64,000 nt of DNA, taken from positions 682,001-746,000 of the forward strand of contig OZ241368.1 in assembly GCA_965200525.1 (NCBI GenBank), written 5' to 3'. Origin of the DNA: JANNPJ01 sp965200525 (lineage in GTDB: Bacteria; Actinomycetota; Actinomycetes; Actinomycetales; Kineosporiaceae). The notes under the pieces are model-generated. The model was not told the origin of the DNA. It searched no databases and was given only the letters and a program-made list of their open reading frames with translations. The position numbers and the translations under genes are program-made. This document shows positions 24,938-33,630 of the stretch, piece by piece (the first letter of the stretch is position 1; every line of letters starts with the position of its first letter).

Positions 24938-24980
24938 GAGCCCACGATAGCGGGGCGGCCAGGCTCAGCCATGACACTGT

Positions 24981-26624
24981 TCAGGTGGACAGCGATCGGT
25001 CGACCACGGGCCGCAGCGAATCGATGCCGTTGTCGGTGCGGCTGACCTCCATCACCAGGCGGGCGTGGCGTCCCTCGAGGGTCACGGTCGAGATCGCGTT
25101 GCCGAAGAACGGGCCGTCGACGGTACGCCAGCTCAGGGTCGGCCGGCGCACCCGGCCGTGCGTGAGCAGCAGCCGCAGGGCGAGGCCGACCGGAGCACTC
25201 CACATGATCAGCAGGGCCGCGCGCAGGGTCGACGGCACCCGGTTGCGGATCGGCGAGCAGGTCAACTGGTAGACCGGCGAGGTCACCGCGTCCGCCCCAG
25301 GCGGCGAGGGCAGGTCGGCCCGGCTGACGTAACTGTGGTGGACATCCCCGGACAGCACGCAGATCGACGCCGGCGCGACCGTGGTGCGACGGCCGGCGCC
25401 CACCTCGGCCACGATCCGGGCCAACCGCTCGAACGAGGCCAAGAACGCCGGCCAGTGCTCCAGATCACCCGACTGGCGAAGCTTCTCGCCCAGTGCGGCC
25501 ACCCGAGGACGACGATCGCCGGCCAGCTGCTCGCTCCAGGACTCGAGGGCGTGAAAGGCCGGCGGCATCAGCCACGGCACCGAGGTACCGAGCAGGAGGT
25601 GGTCGTAGTCGCCCTCCAGCTGCTGCTCGATCCAGTCGAACTCGGGATCGGAGACCATTGAGCGGTGGTCGCCGTCGAGCATCCGCCCGCAGCGCGAGTC
25701 GATCACGACCAGTCGGGTCCGACCCAGATCGCGCCGGAACGACCACCGGTAGCCCTTGGCGCCGTCCGCCTCCCGGTCGGCGGCCACGGCGAACGCCCGC
25801 AGCACCGGCGCAGCGTCCCCGACGGCGGCCCGCACCTGAGCATGGACCGGGTCGGCGGCCAGCTCGGCCGGGGAGAGATTGCCCAGGTGCTGGTAGACCC
25901 AGTACGACATCAGCGCCCCGATGATCCGCTCCGGCCACCAGGGTGTCGCGTTCGCGCCGTCCCGCCAGGCCCGGGAGGTGTTCCAGTCGTCGTGCACGTC
26001 GTGGTCGTCGAAGATCATGGCCGTCGGGACGGTGGACATCAGCCACCGGACGTCGGGGTCGGTCCAGGCTTCGTGGTAGAGCCAGGTGTACTCCTCGAAG
26101 TCGGCCACCTCGGTTCCCGGCGGCTCGGCCAGGATGCGGCGCTGCATGATCCGGGCCTGCGTGCCAGTGGTGGTCTCGTCGGCGTACACCTGGTCGCCGA
26201 GCATCAGCAGCAGGTCGGGCCAGGTGTCGAGGGAGTGATCGGCTGTCCGGAGGGCCAGTGCGCGCAGGGCGTCGACCCCGAGCCGGCGCTCGGCCTTCGT
26301 CGACTCCGGCGGGGCGCAACGGCACGAACCGAACACGATCCGCTGGGCCCGGGCCGGGTCGAGGGTACGGATCCGGGGCGGTGGGAGAGCACCGCCGGGC
26401 GGGGGCCAGACCTGAACGCCGTTCAGCTCGACCGCGTACTCGGTCTGCGAGCCCACGGCGAGGCCTTCGACGCCGACCAGCGCATAGTGGTGGCCGGCCA
26501 CCTCGAACGTCGGCTGGTGGGTTCCGAGCACGCTGACCCGGCAGGCCTGGTCGACCTCGACCCAGATGGTGGCATCGGTGGTGCCGACGTACCGCAGCAA
26601 CGGACCGAGCAGCAGGACAGGCAC
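24981..26624 (-). CDS. PhoD-like alkaline phosphatase D family metallophosphatase
   Basis: About 547 residues. A beta-sandwich N-terminus (LLLGPLLRYVGTTDATIWVEVD) is followed by the PhoD metallophosphatase core: FGSCRC, DLLLMLGDQVYADE (metal site), the MIFDDHDVHDDWN motif, LGTSVPWLMPP and LSGDVHHSYVS. No signal peptide or Tat motif is seen, unlike extracellular PhoD enzymes, so a cytoplasmic phosphodiesterase role is likely. Start is uncertain: GTG 26624 gives the family N-terminus; the frame stays open to 26804 but those residues look non-coding. Confidence 0.87.
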   Translation of the reverse strand: MPVLLLGPLLRYVGTTDATIWVEVDQACRVSVLGTHQPTFEVAGHHYALVGVEGLAVGSQTEYAVELNGVQVWPPPGGALPPPRIRTLDPARAQRIVFGSCRCAPPESTKAERRLGVDALRALALRTADHSLDTWPDLLLMLGDQVYADETTTGTQARIMQRRILAEPPGTEVADFEEYTWLYHEAWTDPDVRWLMSTVPTAMIFDDHDVHDDWNTSRAWRDGANATPWWPERIIGALMSYWVYQHLGNLSPAELAADPVHAQVRAAVGDAAPVLRAFAVAADREADGAKGYRWSFRRDLGRTRLVVIDSRCGRMLDGDHRSMVSDPEFDWIEQQLEGDYDHLLLGTSVPWLMPPAFHALESWSEQLAGDRRPRVAALGEKLRQSGDLEHWPAFLASFERLARIVAEVGAGRRTTVAPASICVLSGDVHHSYVSRADLPSPPGADAVTSPVYQLTCSPIRNRVPSTLRAALLIMWSAPVGLALRLLLTHGRVRRPTLSWRTVDGPFFGNAISTVTLEGRHARLVMEVSRTDNGIDSLRPVVDRSLST

Positions 26625-26807
26625 ACTCCAGTCATACCTCAGGCCGGGTCGGGCCGCTGCGGCAGCGTCCGACGGCGCCGACGAGGCTGAGCTCCGCGGC
26701 TGGAGTCTGATCACGGTTGAGAAACGGTCGCCCGGGATGACAACCGGATCGCCCCGAGCGGCGTGGAAGGGGGCACACGCGGCATCACAACCAGGGGAGA
26801 ACAAGTC

Positions 26808-27458
26808 ATGAAGGTCCGGACCTCGCTCGCAGGTCGCAGCGCGGTGGTCGCCCTGCTGCTGGCCACCGTCAGTGGTTGCGCCGGGCAGTCCAAGGAGGTG
26901 CTGCTGCCGTCCAGCCCACCCACCACCAGCACTCCGGGCTCATCCGTTCCCTCGACCACGGTTCCCACCACCCAGCCGGCCACCATCACGCCCGCTCCGG
27001 ACGAGCCGAGCCCCTCGGCCACCGCGACGCCGGTCCTGGCCCTCAGCGATCACGGCTACGGCCCGCTGGTGCTGGGCATGAGCAAGGCCAAGGCGTTCAA
27101 GACCGGGCTGATCGGCAAGGTCGAGTACGACTCCGGCGGCGAGGGCTGCTCGCAGTACCACGGCCGGGGCGGGCTCGAGTGGGTGTACATCCAGTCGGGC
27201 TGGGTCAGCATCATCGTCCCGAAGAAGGCCGTGAAACTGGACACCGGGATCGGCGTCGGCAGCACCTATCTGCAGCTGCACAAGAAGTACCCGAACGCCG
27301 AGACCCCCTCGGAGGAGCTGGGCCGCTTCTACATCCCGGCCCCGGACGCGGCCGTTCCGGCGGTGTACCGGATCGGGCTGAACACCGGCGCAGCGTTCGC
27401 GGACAGCAAGGTGTCGGAGATCGCCCTGCAGGCGGAGAAGCAGGCATGCTACGAGTGA
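26808..27458 (+). CDS. Secreted lipoprotein, unknown function, next to sigma module 2
   Basis: 216 residues. Signal with lipobox TVSGC (Cys about 24), a Ser/Thr/Pro-rich linker to about residue 75, then a compact domain: LSDHGYGPLVLGMSKAKAFKTGLIG, EGCSQYHGRGG, VSIIVPKKAVKLDTGIGVGSTYLQLHKKYP, ending KQACYE with a cysteine. The LGMSKA ... GVGSTY ... LHKKYP pattern is shared with the extracytoplasmic part of the neighbour at 28042 (QLGMSGPQ ... GIGDTYAHLHSQFP), so the two are paralogous domains. AGGGGAG precedes ATG 26808. Lies 74 bases upstream of the sigma factor. Confidence 0.78.
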   Translation: MKVRTSLAGRSAVVALLLATVSGCAGQSKEVLLPSSPPTTSTPGSSVPSTTVPTTQPATITPAPDEPSPSATATPVLALSDHGYGPLVLGMSKAKAFKTGLIGKVEYDSGGEGCSQYHGRGGLEWVYIQSGWVSIIVPKKAVKLDTGIGVGSTYLQLHKKYPNAETPSEELGRFYIPAPDAAVPAVYRIGLNTGAAFADSKVSEIALQAEKQACYE

Positions 27459-27532
27459 AACTCCGTTCCCAGGACGGCGCCGTCGCCGGGCCGACGTCCT
27501 ACGAGACGGCCGCCACGAGGGAGAGGACAGCC

Positions 27533-28045
27533 GTGCCGGCCGAGGCCCCGGTCGACTTCGCCGACTGGGTCTCCCTGCGGCTGCCGGCCCTGCTGAGGTT
27601 CGCCCACGCGCTCACCGGCAACCCGCACGACGCGAGCGACCTGGTCCAGGAGGTTCTGGAACGGGTCGGGGTGCGCTGGTCGTCGGTCGGGCGCGGGCCG
27701 GGCGGTCCCGATGCCTACGTGCGCCGGGCGATGGTCAACGCCCGCACCAGCCGCTGGCGCCGGCGCCGGCCCGAGACCCTGGTCGACGCCGTCCCGGAAA
27801 CCGCGGTGGCGGCCCGGGACCGGTTCGACGACGAGCCACTCTGGCTGGCCCTGAAGGACCTGCCGCAACGGCAGCGCGCGGTGATCGTGCTGCGCTACTA
27901 CGAGGATCTGAGCGAGGCCGAGATCGCGGCCACGCTCGGCATCTCCCCCGGAACCGTGAAAAGTCAGAGCGCCCGGGCCATGGCCGGCCTGCGCCGGCGC
28001 CTGGACTCCGAGAACTCCTCCTCCCTGGGTGGTGAACTGCGATGA
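27533..28045 (+). CDS. SigE-family ECF-like RNA polymerase sigma factor (module 2)
   Basis: 170 residues from GTG 27533, chosen for its AGGA ribosome site at 5 bases; the frame is open further up from ATG 27446, overlapping the lipoprotein gene. Region 2: LLRFAHALTGNPHDASDLVQEVLERVGVRW; region 4: ALKDLPQRQRAVIVLRYYEDLSEAEIAATLGISPGTVKSQSARAMAGLR. The C-terminus overlaps the next start by 4 bases. Probably co-transcribed with the lipoprotein before it and the membrane protein after it. Confidence 0.9.
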   Translation: MPAEAPVDFADWVSLRLPALLRFAHALTGNPHDASDLVQEVLERVGVRWSSVGRGPGGPDAYVRRAMVNARTSRWRRRRPETLVDAVPETAVAARDRFDDEPLWLALKDLPQRQRAVIVLRYYEDLSEAEIAATLGISPGTVKSQSARAMAGLRRRLDSENSSSLGGELR

Positions 28046-28761
28046 ACGACAACCTTGACCTGGATGAGCGCCTCAGCGAACTGTTCTCGCAGCCGAACCT
28101 CTCCCTGACCCCACGACTCGACGCCACCAGCTCGGTGCTGAGCCGGGTTCGCACCGCCCGCCGCCGGCGCCGCACGCTGCAGGTCGCCGTGCCGGCCGTG
28201 CTCGCCGTCCTGATCGGGGTGGGCACACTCAGCGACGTCGGCTCCCGCCTGCACGCCGCTCCGGTGCCCCCGGCCGCGACCACCGCCCCGGTGAACGCTG
28301 ACGGGGAGCTGGTGATGAGCGGGAAATCGGTCGGAACAATACAACTGGGGATGAGCGGCCCCCAGGTGGAAGCGACCGGCCTGGTCACGAAGCCGGGGTG
28401 GACGCCGGACCCCGCTCACCCCGAATGCCGCGCCTATCAGGGCCGCACAGGTCTGGGCCACCAAGGCATCGTGCAGGTGGCCGTCGGCCCGAACGGGGCC
28501 GAGCGGATCGACGTCTACACGTTCGTGCGGACCCCGGAGAATGCCGGGATCGGCGATACCTACGCCCACCTGCACAGCCAGTTCCCGAACACCGTGCCGG
28601 TGACGCCCGGCCCGCAGACCGACTACGAGGTGCCGGTACGTGGCCATGCCGAACTGCGGTACGTGTTCCATTTCGAGGCCCAGGACGACAAGTCACCGCT
28701 GCCGGAGTCGAGCCGCGTGATCGGCCTGGCGCTGGTCACGGCCCACCGCAGCTGCCCCTGA
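28042..28761 (+). CDS. Membrane-anchored anti-sigma-like protein (module 2)
   Basis: 239 residues. Cytoplasmic N-terminus with DERLSELFSQP and a basic stretch RVRTARRRRRT, one membrane helix about 50-67 (LQVAVPAVLAVLIGVGTL), then an extracytoplasmic domain with IQLGMSGPQVEATGL, HPECRAYQG, GIGDTYAHLHSQFP and a final Cys (HRSCP). The domain matches that of the lipoprotein at 26808, suggesting the two sense or bind the same thing. Overlaps the sigma gene by ATGA. Control of the sigma factor is inferred from the arrangement. Confidence 0.75.
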   Translation: MNDNLDLDERLSELFSQPNLSLTPRLDATSSVLSRVRTARRRRRTLQVAVPAVLAVLIGVGTLSDVGSRLHAAPVPPAATTAPVNADGELVMSGKSVGTIQLGMSGPQVEATGLVTKPGWTPDPAHPECRAYQGRTGLGHQGIVQVAVGPNGAERIDVYTFVRTPENAGIGDTYAHLHSQFPNTVPVTPGPQTDYEVPVRGHAELRYVFHFEAQDDKSPLPESSRVIGLALVTAHRSCP

Positions 28762-28787
28762 CACCGGCTCCGGTGGTGAGGGCCCGA

Positions 28788-29207
28788 TCAGGTGGTGTGG
28801 CGGGCCAGCGGAGAGCGGTCACCGATCAGCCATTTGTGGCCGAACGGGTCGAGAAAGGCGCCCTGGCGATGCACGCCCCAGGGCGCCTCGTGGTCCCGGA
28901 TCGGGTCGATGCTGCCGTCGGCCCCGGCCGCCACAGCCCGCTCGATGAAGGCGTCCGGGTCGTCGACGAACACCTCGATCCGCACGCTGCGGACGCCGGT
29001 CTCGGCCGGGCTGTCCCAGCCGCTGTTCGACGGTTCCCCCAGAAAGATCGGCGCCCCCTGGACGTCGAGGCCCACGACCGAGCCCAGATCCCAGAGCGTC
29101 GTGGCGGCCAGGGCCTCGCCGTACCAGCGAGCCGCCACCGGGGCATCGGGCACGGCCAGCATCACCGAGATGACCGCGGGCGGCCCTGGCGGAAGTTCGG
29201 TTGCCAT
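28788..29207 (-). CDS. VOC family protein
   Basis: 139 residues, two VOC modules: VMLAVPDAPVAARWYGEALAATTLWDLG in the first, VRIEVFVDDPDAFIERAVAAGA and GAFLDPFGHKWLIGD in the second. This layout is that of the PhnB-like or antibiotic-resistance-like VOC group. Start ATG 29207 with AGGGGA upstream; the longer frame to 29258 adds a basic, unrelated leader. Function unknown. Convergent with sigma module 2. Confidence 0.87.
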   Translation of the reverse strand: MATELPPGPPAVISVMLAVPDAPVAARWYGEALAATTLWDLGSVVGLDVQGAPIFLGEPSNSGWDSPAETGVRSVRIEVFVDDPDAFIERAVAAGADGSIDPIRDHEAPWGVHRQGAFLDPFGHKWLIGDRSPLARHTT

Positions 29208-29427
29208 CGGGTTCCCCTGACCTCGCGCGCCCCGCGTCCGGCCTCGACGCGAACTCACGACCCGAGCCTAGCCAACGGGACGAGCGTTGGCCCTGGTCAT
29301 CTCCGTCGGCCAGATCGGCCGGTCTCTTGCGGACAGATCACGCCGATTGCGCTCGTGCCGGGCCGACGCGCCGGGCCAAACTGTCGTACCCCTGTGATGG
29401 CATGTGATGCAGGTGAAAGGGGCAGGC

Positions 29428-30195
29428 ATGGGCCGACAGCAGGTGCGGTGCGAGCGAAGCGACACCGCCGACAACACCGAGTTCCGGATCGTCGAGGTGG
29501 ACGACGAGTTGGTTCCGGCCGTCCGCCAGGGGGCCTTCGTCCAGGGCGACGGCTACTGGTACCGGAGCTTTCCGGCCGGCACGCCCCACCTGGACCGGGC
29601 CTGGGGCAACTTCGAACGACTTCTCCAGCCGTGGCTGCGCCAGAGCGCCGGGCTCGACCCTGTCCCCTGGGAGCAGGCGCTGGAAACGGTCTGCCGCAGG
29701 CTGGACGGCGCTGAGGTCGACTGGTGGCTCGTGGGCAGTGGCGCACTGGCGGTCCGGGGCATCGGCGTCCTCCCGAAGGATCTTGACCTGGTGGTCGCGG
29801 GCGACGACGCCCGGCGGGTAGGAGATCTGCTGCTCGACGGGCTGGTCGAACCCGTCGCGCCCGCGCACTGGTTCTGCGACTGGTGGGGCCGAGCCGTCCT
29901 GGGCGCTCGGGTCGAGTGGGTCGGCGGCGTCGGGCCTGCCGCCGACGAACCGCAGGCCAGCGACTTCGGTCTGGTCGCGGCAACCAACCTGGAGGTGATC
30001 GGCTGGCGGGGGTGGGCCGTGCGGGTTCCGCCGATGTCGTTGCAACGCTCGGCCAGCGAGCGCCGGGGGCTCACCGAGCGGGTGCGGCTCATCGACGACT
30101 GGGCCGGTCGCGACGACCATCGGGCCGGGGGTTCTCGACCGAGGTCGGAGGCAGCCCAATTGCCGGTCAGCGAGGCAGACCGGCTGCCGCGCTGA
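29428..30195 (+). CDS. Nucleotidyltransferase-fold protein, function unknown
   Basis: 255 residues. The central segment WWLVGSGALAVRGIGVLPKDLDLVV (about 101-125) has the G-S-x(13)-D-x-D pattern of the Pol beta/MNT nucleotidyltransferase superfamily, as in aminoglycoside adenylyltransferases and AbiEii toxins. The N-terminal 80 residues (FVQGDGYWYRSFPAGTPHLDRAWGNFERLL) are not recognised. Start ATG 29428 with AAGGGG upstream. No antitoxin-like partner is adjacent. Ends inside the 3' end of the convergent LysR gene (29-base overlap). Could be an NMP transferase that modifies a protein or small molecule. Confidence 0.65.
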   Translation: MGRQQVRCERSDTADNTEFRIVEVDDELVPAVRQGAFVQGDGYWYRSFPAGTPHLDRAWGNFERLLQPWLRQSAGLDPVPWEQALETVCRRLDGAEVDWWLVGSGALAVRGIGVLPKDLDLVVAGDDARRVGDLLLDGLVEPVAPAHWFCDWWGRAVLGARVEWVGGVGPAADEPQASDFGLVAATNLEVIGWRGWAVRVPPMSLQRSASERRGLTERVRLIDDWAGRDDHRAGGSRPRSEAAQLPVSEADRLPR

Positions 30196-31168
30196 TGTTC
30201 TCGGGGGTGATCTCGGCAACCGCCGTTGCCGCCCGGACGAACGCGGCCACTGCCGGCGAGTGCGACACCTGCGGCCAGGCCACCACCAGCGTGCTCGGCG
30301 GCAGATCGCTGACCGCCCGGTACACGATGTTGGGCCGGGCATGACGGCGGGCCAGCGACGCCGGCGGGAACCACACGATCGTGCCCAGCTCGATCAGGTT
30401 GAAGATCTGGGCCAGGTCCAGCGATTTCGGGCGCGGTTCGGGCACCTGGGTGGGCGAGGTGGTCAGGCCGGCCCGGCGGCCCGGCGTCGGACCAATGGCG
30501 CCGGCGCCGGTCGCCGACGACGGGATCACCCGGGGTTCGCCGGCTGCGCCCGGAGCAAGACCCTCGCGTTCGGCCGGCTGCCCGTCAGGAAGGGCCCGGC
30601 CGGCCAGATCGGCCAGGTGCAGGTCCGTGCGAGCGGCCAGCGGGTCGCCGGCGGCCAGGGCGAGCAGGCGCGGCTCGACCAGCAGCACCTCACTGTCCAG
30701 GCCGTGCTCGTCGAACGGGCGCGGCAGCAGGGCGACGTCGGCCCGGCCTTCGCGCAGGGCCGTCACCTGTTCGCCGCGCCCACCGAGCAGCAGCTCGACC
30801 CGCAGGGCGGCCGGCGAAGCGCCGAACACCTCCAGGATTCGTGGCAGCAGGCCCGCGTCGTAGTCGGCCTTGAGCGCCACCCGCAGGCTCGGCTCGAGCG
30901 CCCCGGCATTACGGGCTCGTTCGCCGGCCGCGCTGATCGCATCCAACGCGATCCGAGCGTCCCGCAGCAGCACCTGCCCGGCCGGGGTGAGCGCGACCTG
31001 GCGGGTGGTGCGCTCCAGCAGCTCCACGCCCAGCTGCCGCTCCAGGGCCCGGATCGCCCGCGACAGCGGCGGCTGGGCCATGCCGAGCCGTTCGGCCGCG
31101 CGTCCGAAATGGAGTTCTTCGGCTACGGCCACGTAATAGCGCAGCTGCCGGGCCTCCAGATCATTCAT
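30167..31168 (-). CDS. LysR family transcriptional regulator
   Basis: 333 residues. The N-terminal winged HTH at 1-65 is textbook: LEARQLRYYVAVAEELHFGRAAERLGMAQPPLSRAIRALERQLGVELLER. The C-terminal effector domain follows from about 90 (LRVALKADYDAGLLPRILEVF). Divergent from an NmrA-like oxidoreductase gene, its most probable target; a palindrome lies 20 bases before its ATG. Overlaps the convergent gene by 29 bases at the 3' end. Confidence 0.92.
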   Translation of the reverse strand: MNDLEARQLRYYVAVAEELHFGRAAERLGMAQPPLSRAIRALERQLGVELLERTTRQVALTPAGQVLLRDARIALDAISAAGERARNAGALEPSLRVALKADYDAGLLPRILEVFGASPAALRVELLLGGRGEQVTALREGRADVALLPRPFDEHGLDSEVLLVEPRLLALAAGDPLAARTDLHLADLAGRALPDGQPAEREGLAPGAAGEPRVIPSSATGAGAIGPTPGRRAGLTTSPTQVPEPRPKSLDLAQIFNLIELGTIVWFPPASLARRHARPNIVYRAVSDLPPSTLVVAWPQVSHSPAVAAFVRAATAVAEITPENISAAAGLPR

Positions 31169-31187
31169 ACCGTCAGGGTATCAGTGC

Positions 31188-31202
31188 GGACCGGATCGGT
31201 CC
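31188..31202. promoter_or_regulatory. Palindrome in the LysR/NmrA divergent promoter region
   Basis: GGACCG and CGGTCC form perfect 6-base arms around GAT, 20 bases upstream of the LysR start and 124 before the NmrA-like start. LysR sites are usually T-N11-A type dyads; here the arms are GC-rich, so this could be the autoregulatory site or merely a chance palindrome in GC-rich DNA. Confidence 0.35.
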
Positions 31203-31326
31203 TTCAGGTCTGGCCCGAGAGCCGGTTGACTCAGAAGCACGCCGGAAAGGGAGCCTCTCACCAGGTCCGATTTCGGGCGCACCGGAACAGATTCCACCAA
31301 GTACAGATGCCCGGGAGGGCCTTTCC

Positions 31327-32214
31327 ATGATTGTTGTCACCGCACCCACCGGTCAGATCGGCGGCCAGGTTCTCGATCACCTGCTGGCTGACGGCGCCGA
31401 CGTCCGCGTCATCGTCCGCGACCCCTCACGGCTGTCGCCCACTGTCCGTGAGCAGGTCGAGGTGGTGGCCGGCACCCACCGCGACCTGGACGTCGTCACC
31501 GAGGCCTTCGCCGGTGCGAAGGCCGTCTTCTGGCTGGTACCGGCCGACCCCGGCGCCGAAAGCATCGACGCCGCCTACGTCGACTTCAGCCGGCCGGCCG
31601 CGAAAGCCCTGACCGAGCAGGGCGTCGGCCGGGTGGTCGGCATCTCGGCCCTGGGGCGCGGCACACCCGTGGCCGCGAACGCCGGATATGTCACCGCGTC
31701 CCTGGCCATGGACGACCTGATCGCCGGCACCGGCGTGAACTTCCGGGCCCTGGTCATGCCCTCGTTCATGGACAACGTCGTCCGGCAGGCCGGCCTGATC
31801 CGGGATCAGGGCCTGTTCACCGGGGTGGTTTCCGGCGACCGTCAGGCCCCGACCTGCGCCACCCGTGACATCGCCGCCGTCGCCGCCCGCCTGCTGCTGG
31901 ACTCCTCCTGGACCGGCTCGGGCGAGGTGCCGGTGCTTGGCCCCGAAGACCTGTCGTTCGACGACATGGCCCAGATCATCTCCGACGTGCTCGGCCGGCC
32001 GATCCGCTACCAGCAGGTTCCGGGTCAGGCTTTCAAGGACCGGATGCTGCAGTTCGGCATGTCCGACCCGATGGCCCAGGGCCTGCTCGACATGGCCCTG
32101 GCCAAGGACGCCGGGCTGGACAACGGCGTGGTTCGCACACCTGAGAGCAGTACCCCGACCAGCTTCCGGCAGTGGTGTGAAGAGGTGCTCAAGCCGGCGG
32201 TTCAGGCGGGGTAG
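31327..32214 (+). CDS. NmrA/NAD(P)-binding atypical SDR family oxidoreductase
   Basis: 295 residues. Rossmann start IVVTAPTGQIGGQVLDHLL with the atypical T-x-P-T-G-x-I-G motif, then VRVIVRDPSRL (basic residues favouring NADP(H)), AFAGAKAVFWLVPAD and GVGRVVGISALG. The catalytic Tyr of classical SDRs is not evident, as in NmrA, QOR2 or quinone-reductase relatives. Divergent from a LysR regulator, so likely induced by it in response to quinones or electrophiles. Its final 13 bases overlap the CDF remnant on the other strand. Confidence 0.88.
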   Translation: MIVVTAPTGQIGGQVLDHLLADGADVRVIVRDPSRLSPTVREQVEVVAGTHRDLDVVTEAFAGAKAVFWLVPADPGAESIDAAYVDFSRPAAKALTEQGVGRVVGISALGRGTPVAANAGYVTASLAMDDLIAGTGVNFRALVMPSFMDNVVRQAGLIRDQGLFTGVVSGDRQAPTCATRDIAAVAARLLLDSSWTGSGEVPVLGPEDLSFDDMAQIISDVLGRPIRYQQVPGQAFKDRMLQFGMSDPMAQGLLDMALAKDAGLDNGVVRTPESSTPTSFRQWCEEVLKPAVQAG

Positions 32215-32468
32215 GCATGAACCAGGGCCGCGCGTAGCTTCGGGACGGTGTGGGTGAGGGTGTGCTCGGCCTCGTGAGCCAGGTGATGGGCCTGGTCGAG
32301 GGTGATGCCGGGGTCGATGCTCAGGTCGGCCTCGGCGTGCAGTTGATGCCCGATCCACCGCATCCGCACGTTGCGCACGGTCAACACCCCGGGTTCGGCG
32401 GCCAGCGAGGTGAAACCGTCGGTACGGGCGTGCAGGCCGTCGGCGACCAGGGCGGCGGAGCCGATCCG
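32202..32468 (-). pseudogene. Cation diffusion facilitator (CDF) transporter remnant with internal deletion
   Basis: A short frame reads as two separate parts of a CDF metal transporter fused together. The first, IGSAALVADGLHARTDGFTSLA, is the helix-5 metal site segment (H-x-x-x-D) of CDF proteins. It runs straight into the cytoplasmic C-terminal domain, PGVLTVRNVRMRWIGHQLHAEADLSID ... HHLAHEAEHTLTHTVPKLRAALVHAYPA. The sixth helix and connector, about 55-60 residues in the family, are missing, and so is everything before helix 5. Upstream sequence to 32600 holds no further CDF frame. A non-functional relic. Confidence 0.65.
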
Positions 32469-32601
32469 AGGGCACTCTCCCGACCGAGGCCGATCCACCT
32501 CCCCCGGCCGGCCGAGGCGCCGGCGGAGGCCGGGCGTGACTTGATCGATGTCCGCCGGCTGGGGCCTTCACCCCCACAACGGCACACCGATCAAGACACG
32601 C

Positions 32602-33630
32602 TCAGCCGGAAACCGCCGCCGAGGGCAAGAGGCGTTGTCGCACCGGACGGGCCAGTGCGGCAGTCAGGACGGCGACGCTCGCACCGGCCAGGCCGAGCAG
32701 GGTCAGCGTCGCGGACGAGCCGAAGACGTAGCTGCCGAAGGCAGGCAGGGCTTCGTACGGGTCGGCCGCACCGGTCACCAGGTAGACCAGCAGGTGATAG
32801 GTCGTGGCGGTGGGCCGAGCCAGGCCGAGCCCGGCCGCCGCGGTCGCGCCGAGCGAGGCCCAGCGCAGGCTCGCCCGGCTCGGCCTCAGCCGGCAGGCCG
32901 ACCAGGCCACGAGCAGCCAGCCGCCCGCGGCGCCGATCAGCAACCCCAGCACCGTGAGCGGCAGCACAGCGAAAGGCTCGCTGGGAAAGAGAATTACCCG
33001 GGTCAGGCTGGTGTCACCGGAGGTGTCATTCTCGACCCGCAGGCCCAAGCCGGCACGGGTGGCCGTGAGCATGGTCGAGCGGCCGGCCGGCGGAACGGTC
33101 GCCGATCCGCTGCCGTCGGTCCGGGTGCGGGCACCGATCACCGGCGTCGGCCCGAGGTGCCAGCCGCCGGCCACCAGCCGAGACCGGGCCGCGTCGGGCG
33201 ACCACGGCTCGAGCCAGGGGTCGCTTGCCGCCACGCTCGGGTTGCGCTCGTCCCATCGGTCGAGCCGCTGGATCCTCTGCTGATAAGGCCCACCCAGAGC
33301 CTCGCCCGAGAACCCGCGAAAAGCACTGTCACTCGGCAGATCAGCCGCCGTTCGCCAGCCGAGCCACGAGCCGGCCGCCGCGCCCAGCCCGGCGAACAGC
33401 ACCGAGGCCAGGATCGCCGTCGCCAGCATCGGCAGCCCCAGGGGTAGGCGGAAGCGCTGCCGCAGGCCACCGCGCACGAGATCGAGAATCTCCGGGCGGC
33501 TGGGCCGGACCCGGCCGGGGGCGGCCAGGTCGAGCAGCGTGGTCACGAGTTCGGCCTCGTGATCGCGCCGGTAGGCACGGGGGTAGGCGAGCAACCACCG
33601 GCGGTACCGGCGTTCCAGCTCCGACGTCAT
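32602..33630 (-). CDS. Multi-helix membrane protein co-encoded with PadR regulator
   Basis: 342 residues. The soluble N-terminus ELERRYRRWLLAYPRAYRRDHEAELVTTLLDLA is the motif seen in actinobacterial membrane proteins that accompany PadR-like regulators. Membrane helices follow at about 68-90, then an extracytoplasmic part with many Trp and Asp, and four more helices in 200-335. It overlaps the PadR stop by 4 bases (ATGA). Probably a sensor or effector of envelope status under PadR control; no biochemical role is known. Confidence 0.78.
   Translation of the reverse strand: MTSELERRYRRWLLAYPRAYRRDHEAELVTTLLDLAAPGRVRPSRPEILDLVRGGLRQRFRLPLGLPMLATAILASVLFAGLGAAAGSWLGWRTAADLPSDSAFRGFSGEALGGPYQQRIQRLDRWDERNPSVAASDPWLEPWSPDAARSRLVAGGWHLGPTPVIGARTRTDGSGSATVPPAGRSTMLTATRAGLGLRVENDTSGDTSLTRVILFPSEPFAVLPLTVLGLLIGAAGGWLLVAWSACRLRPSRASLRWASLGATAAAGLGLARPTATTYHLLVYLVTGAADPYEALPAFGSYVFGSSATLTLLGLAGASVAVLTAALARPVRQRLLPSAAVSG

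Noticed and set aside
28762..28787. Short CACCGG/CCGGTG dyad after sigma module 2 as a terminator
   Set aside because: Arms of 6 bases with a 2-base gap cannot form a stable hairpin loop; chance is likely in GC-rich DNA.
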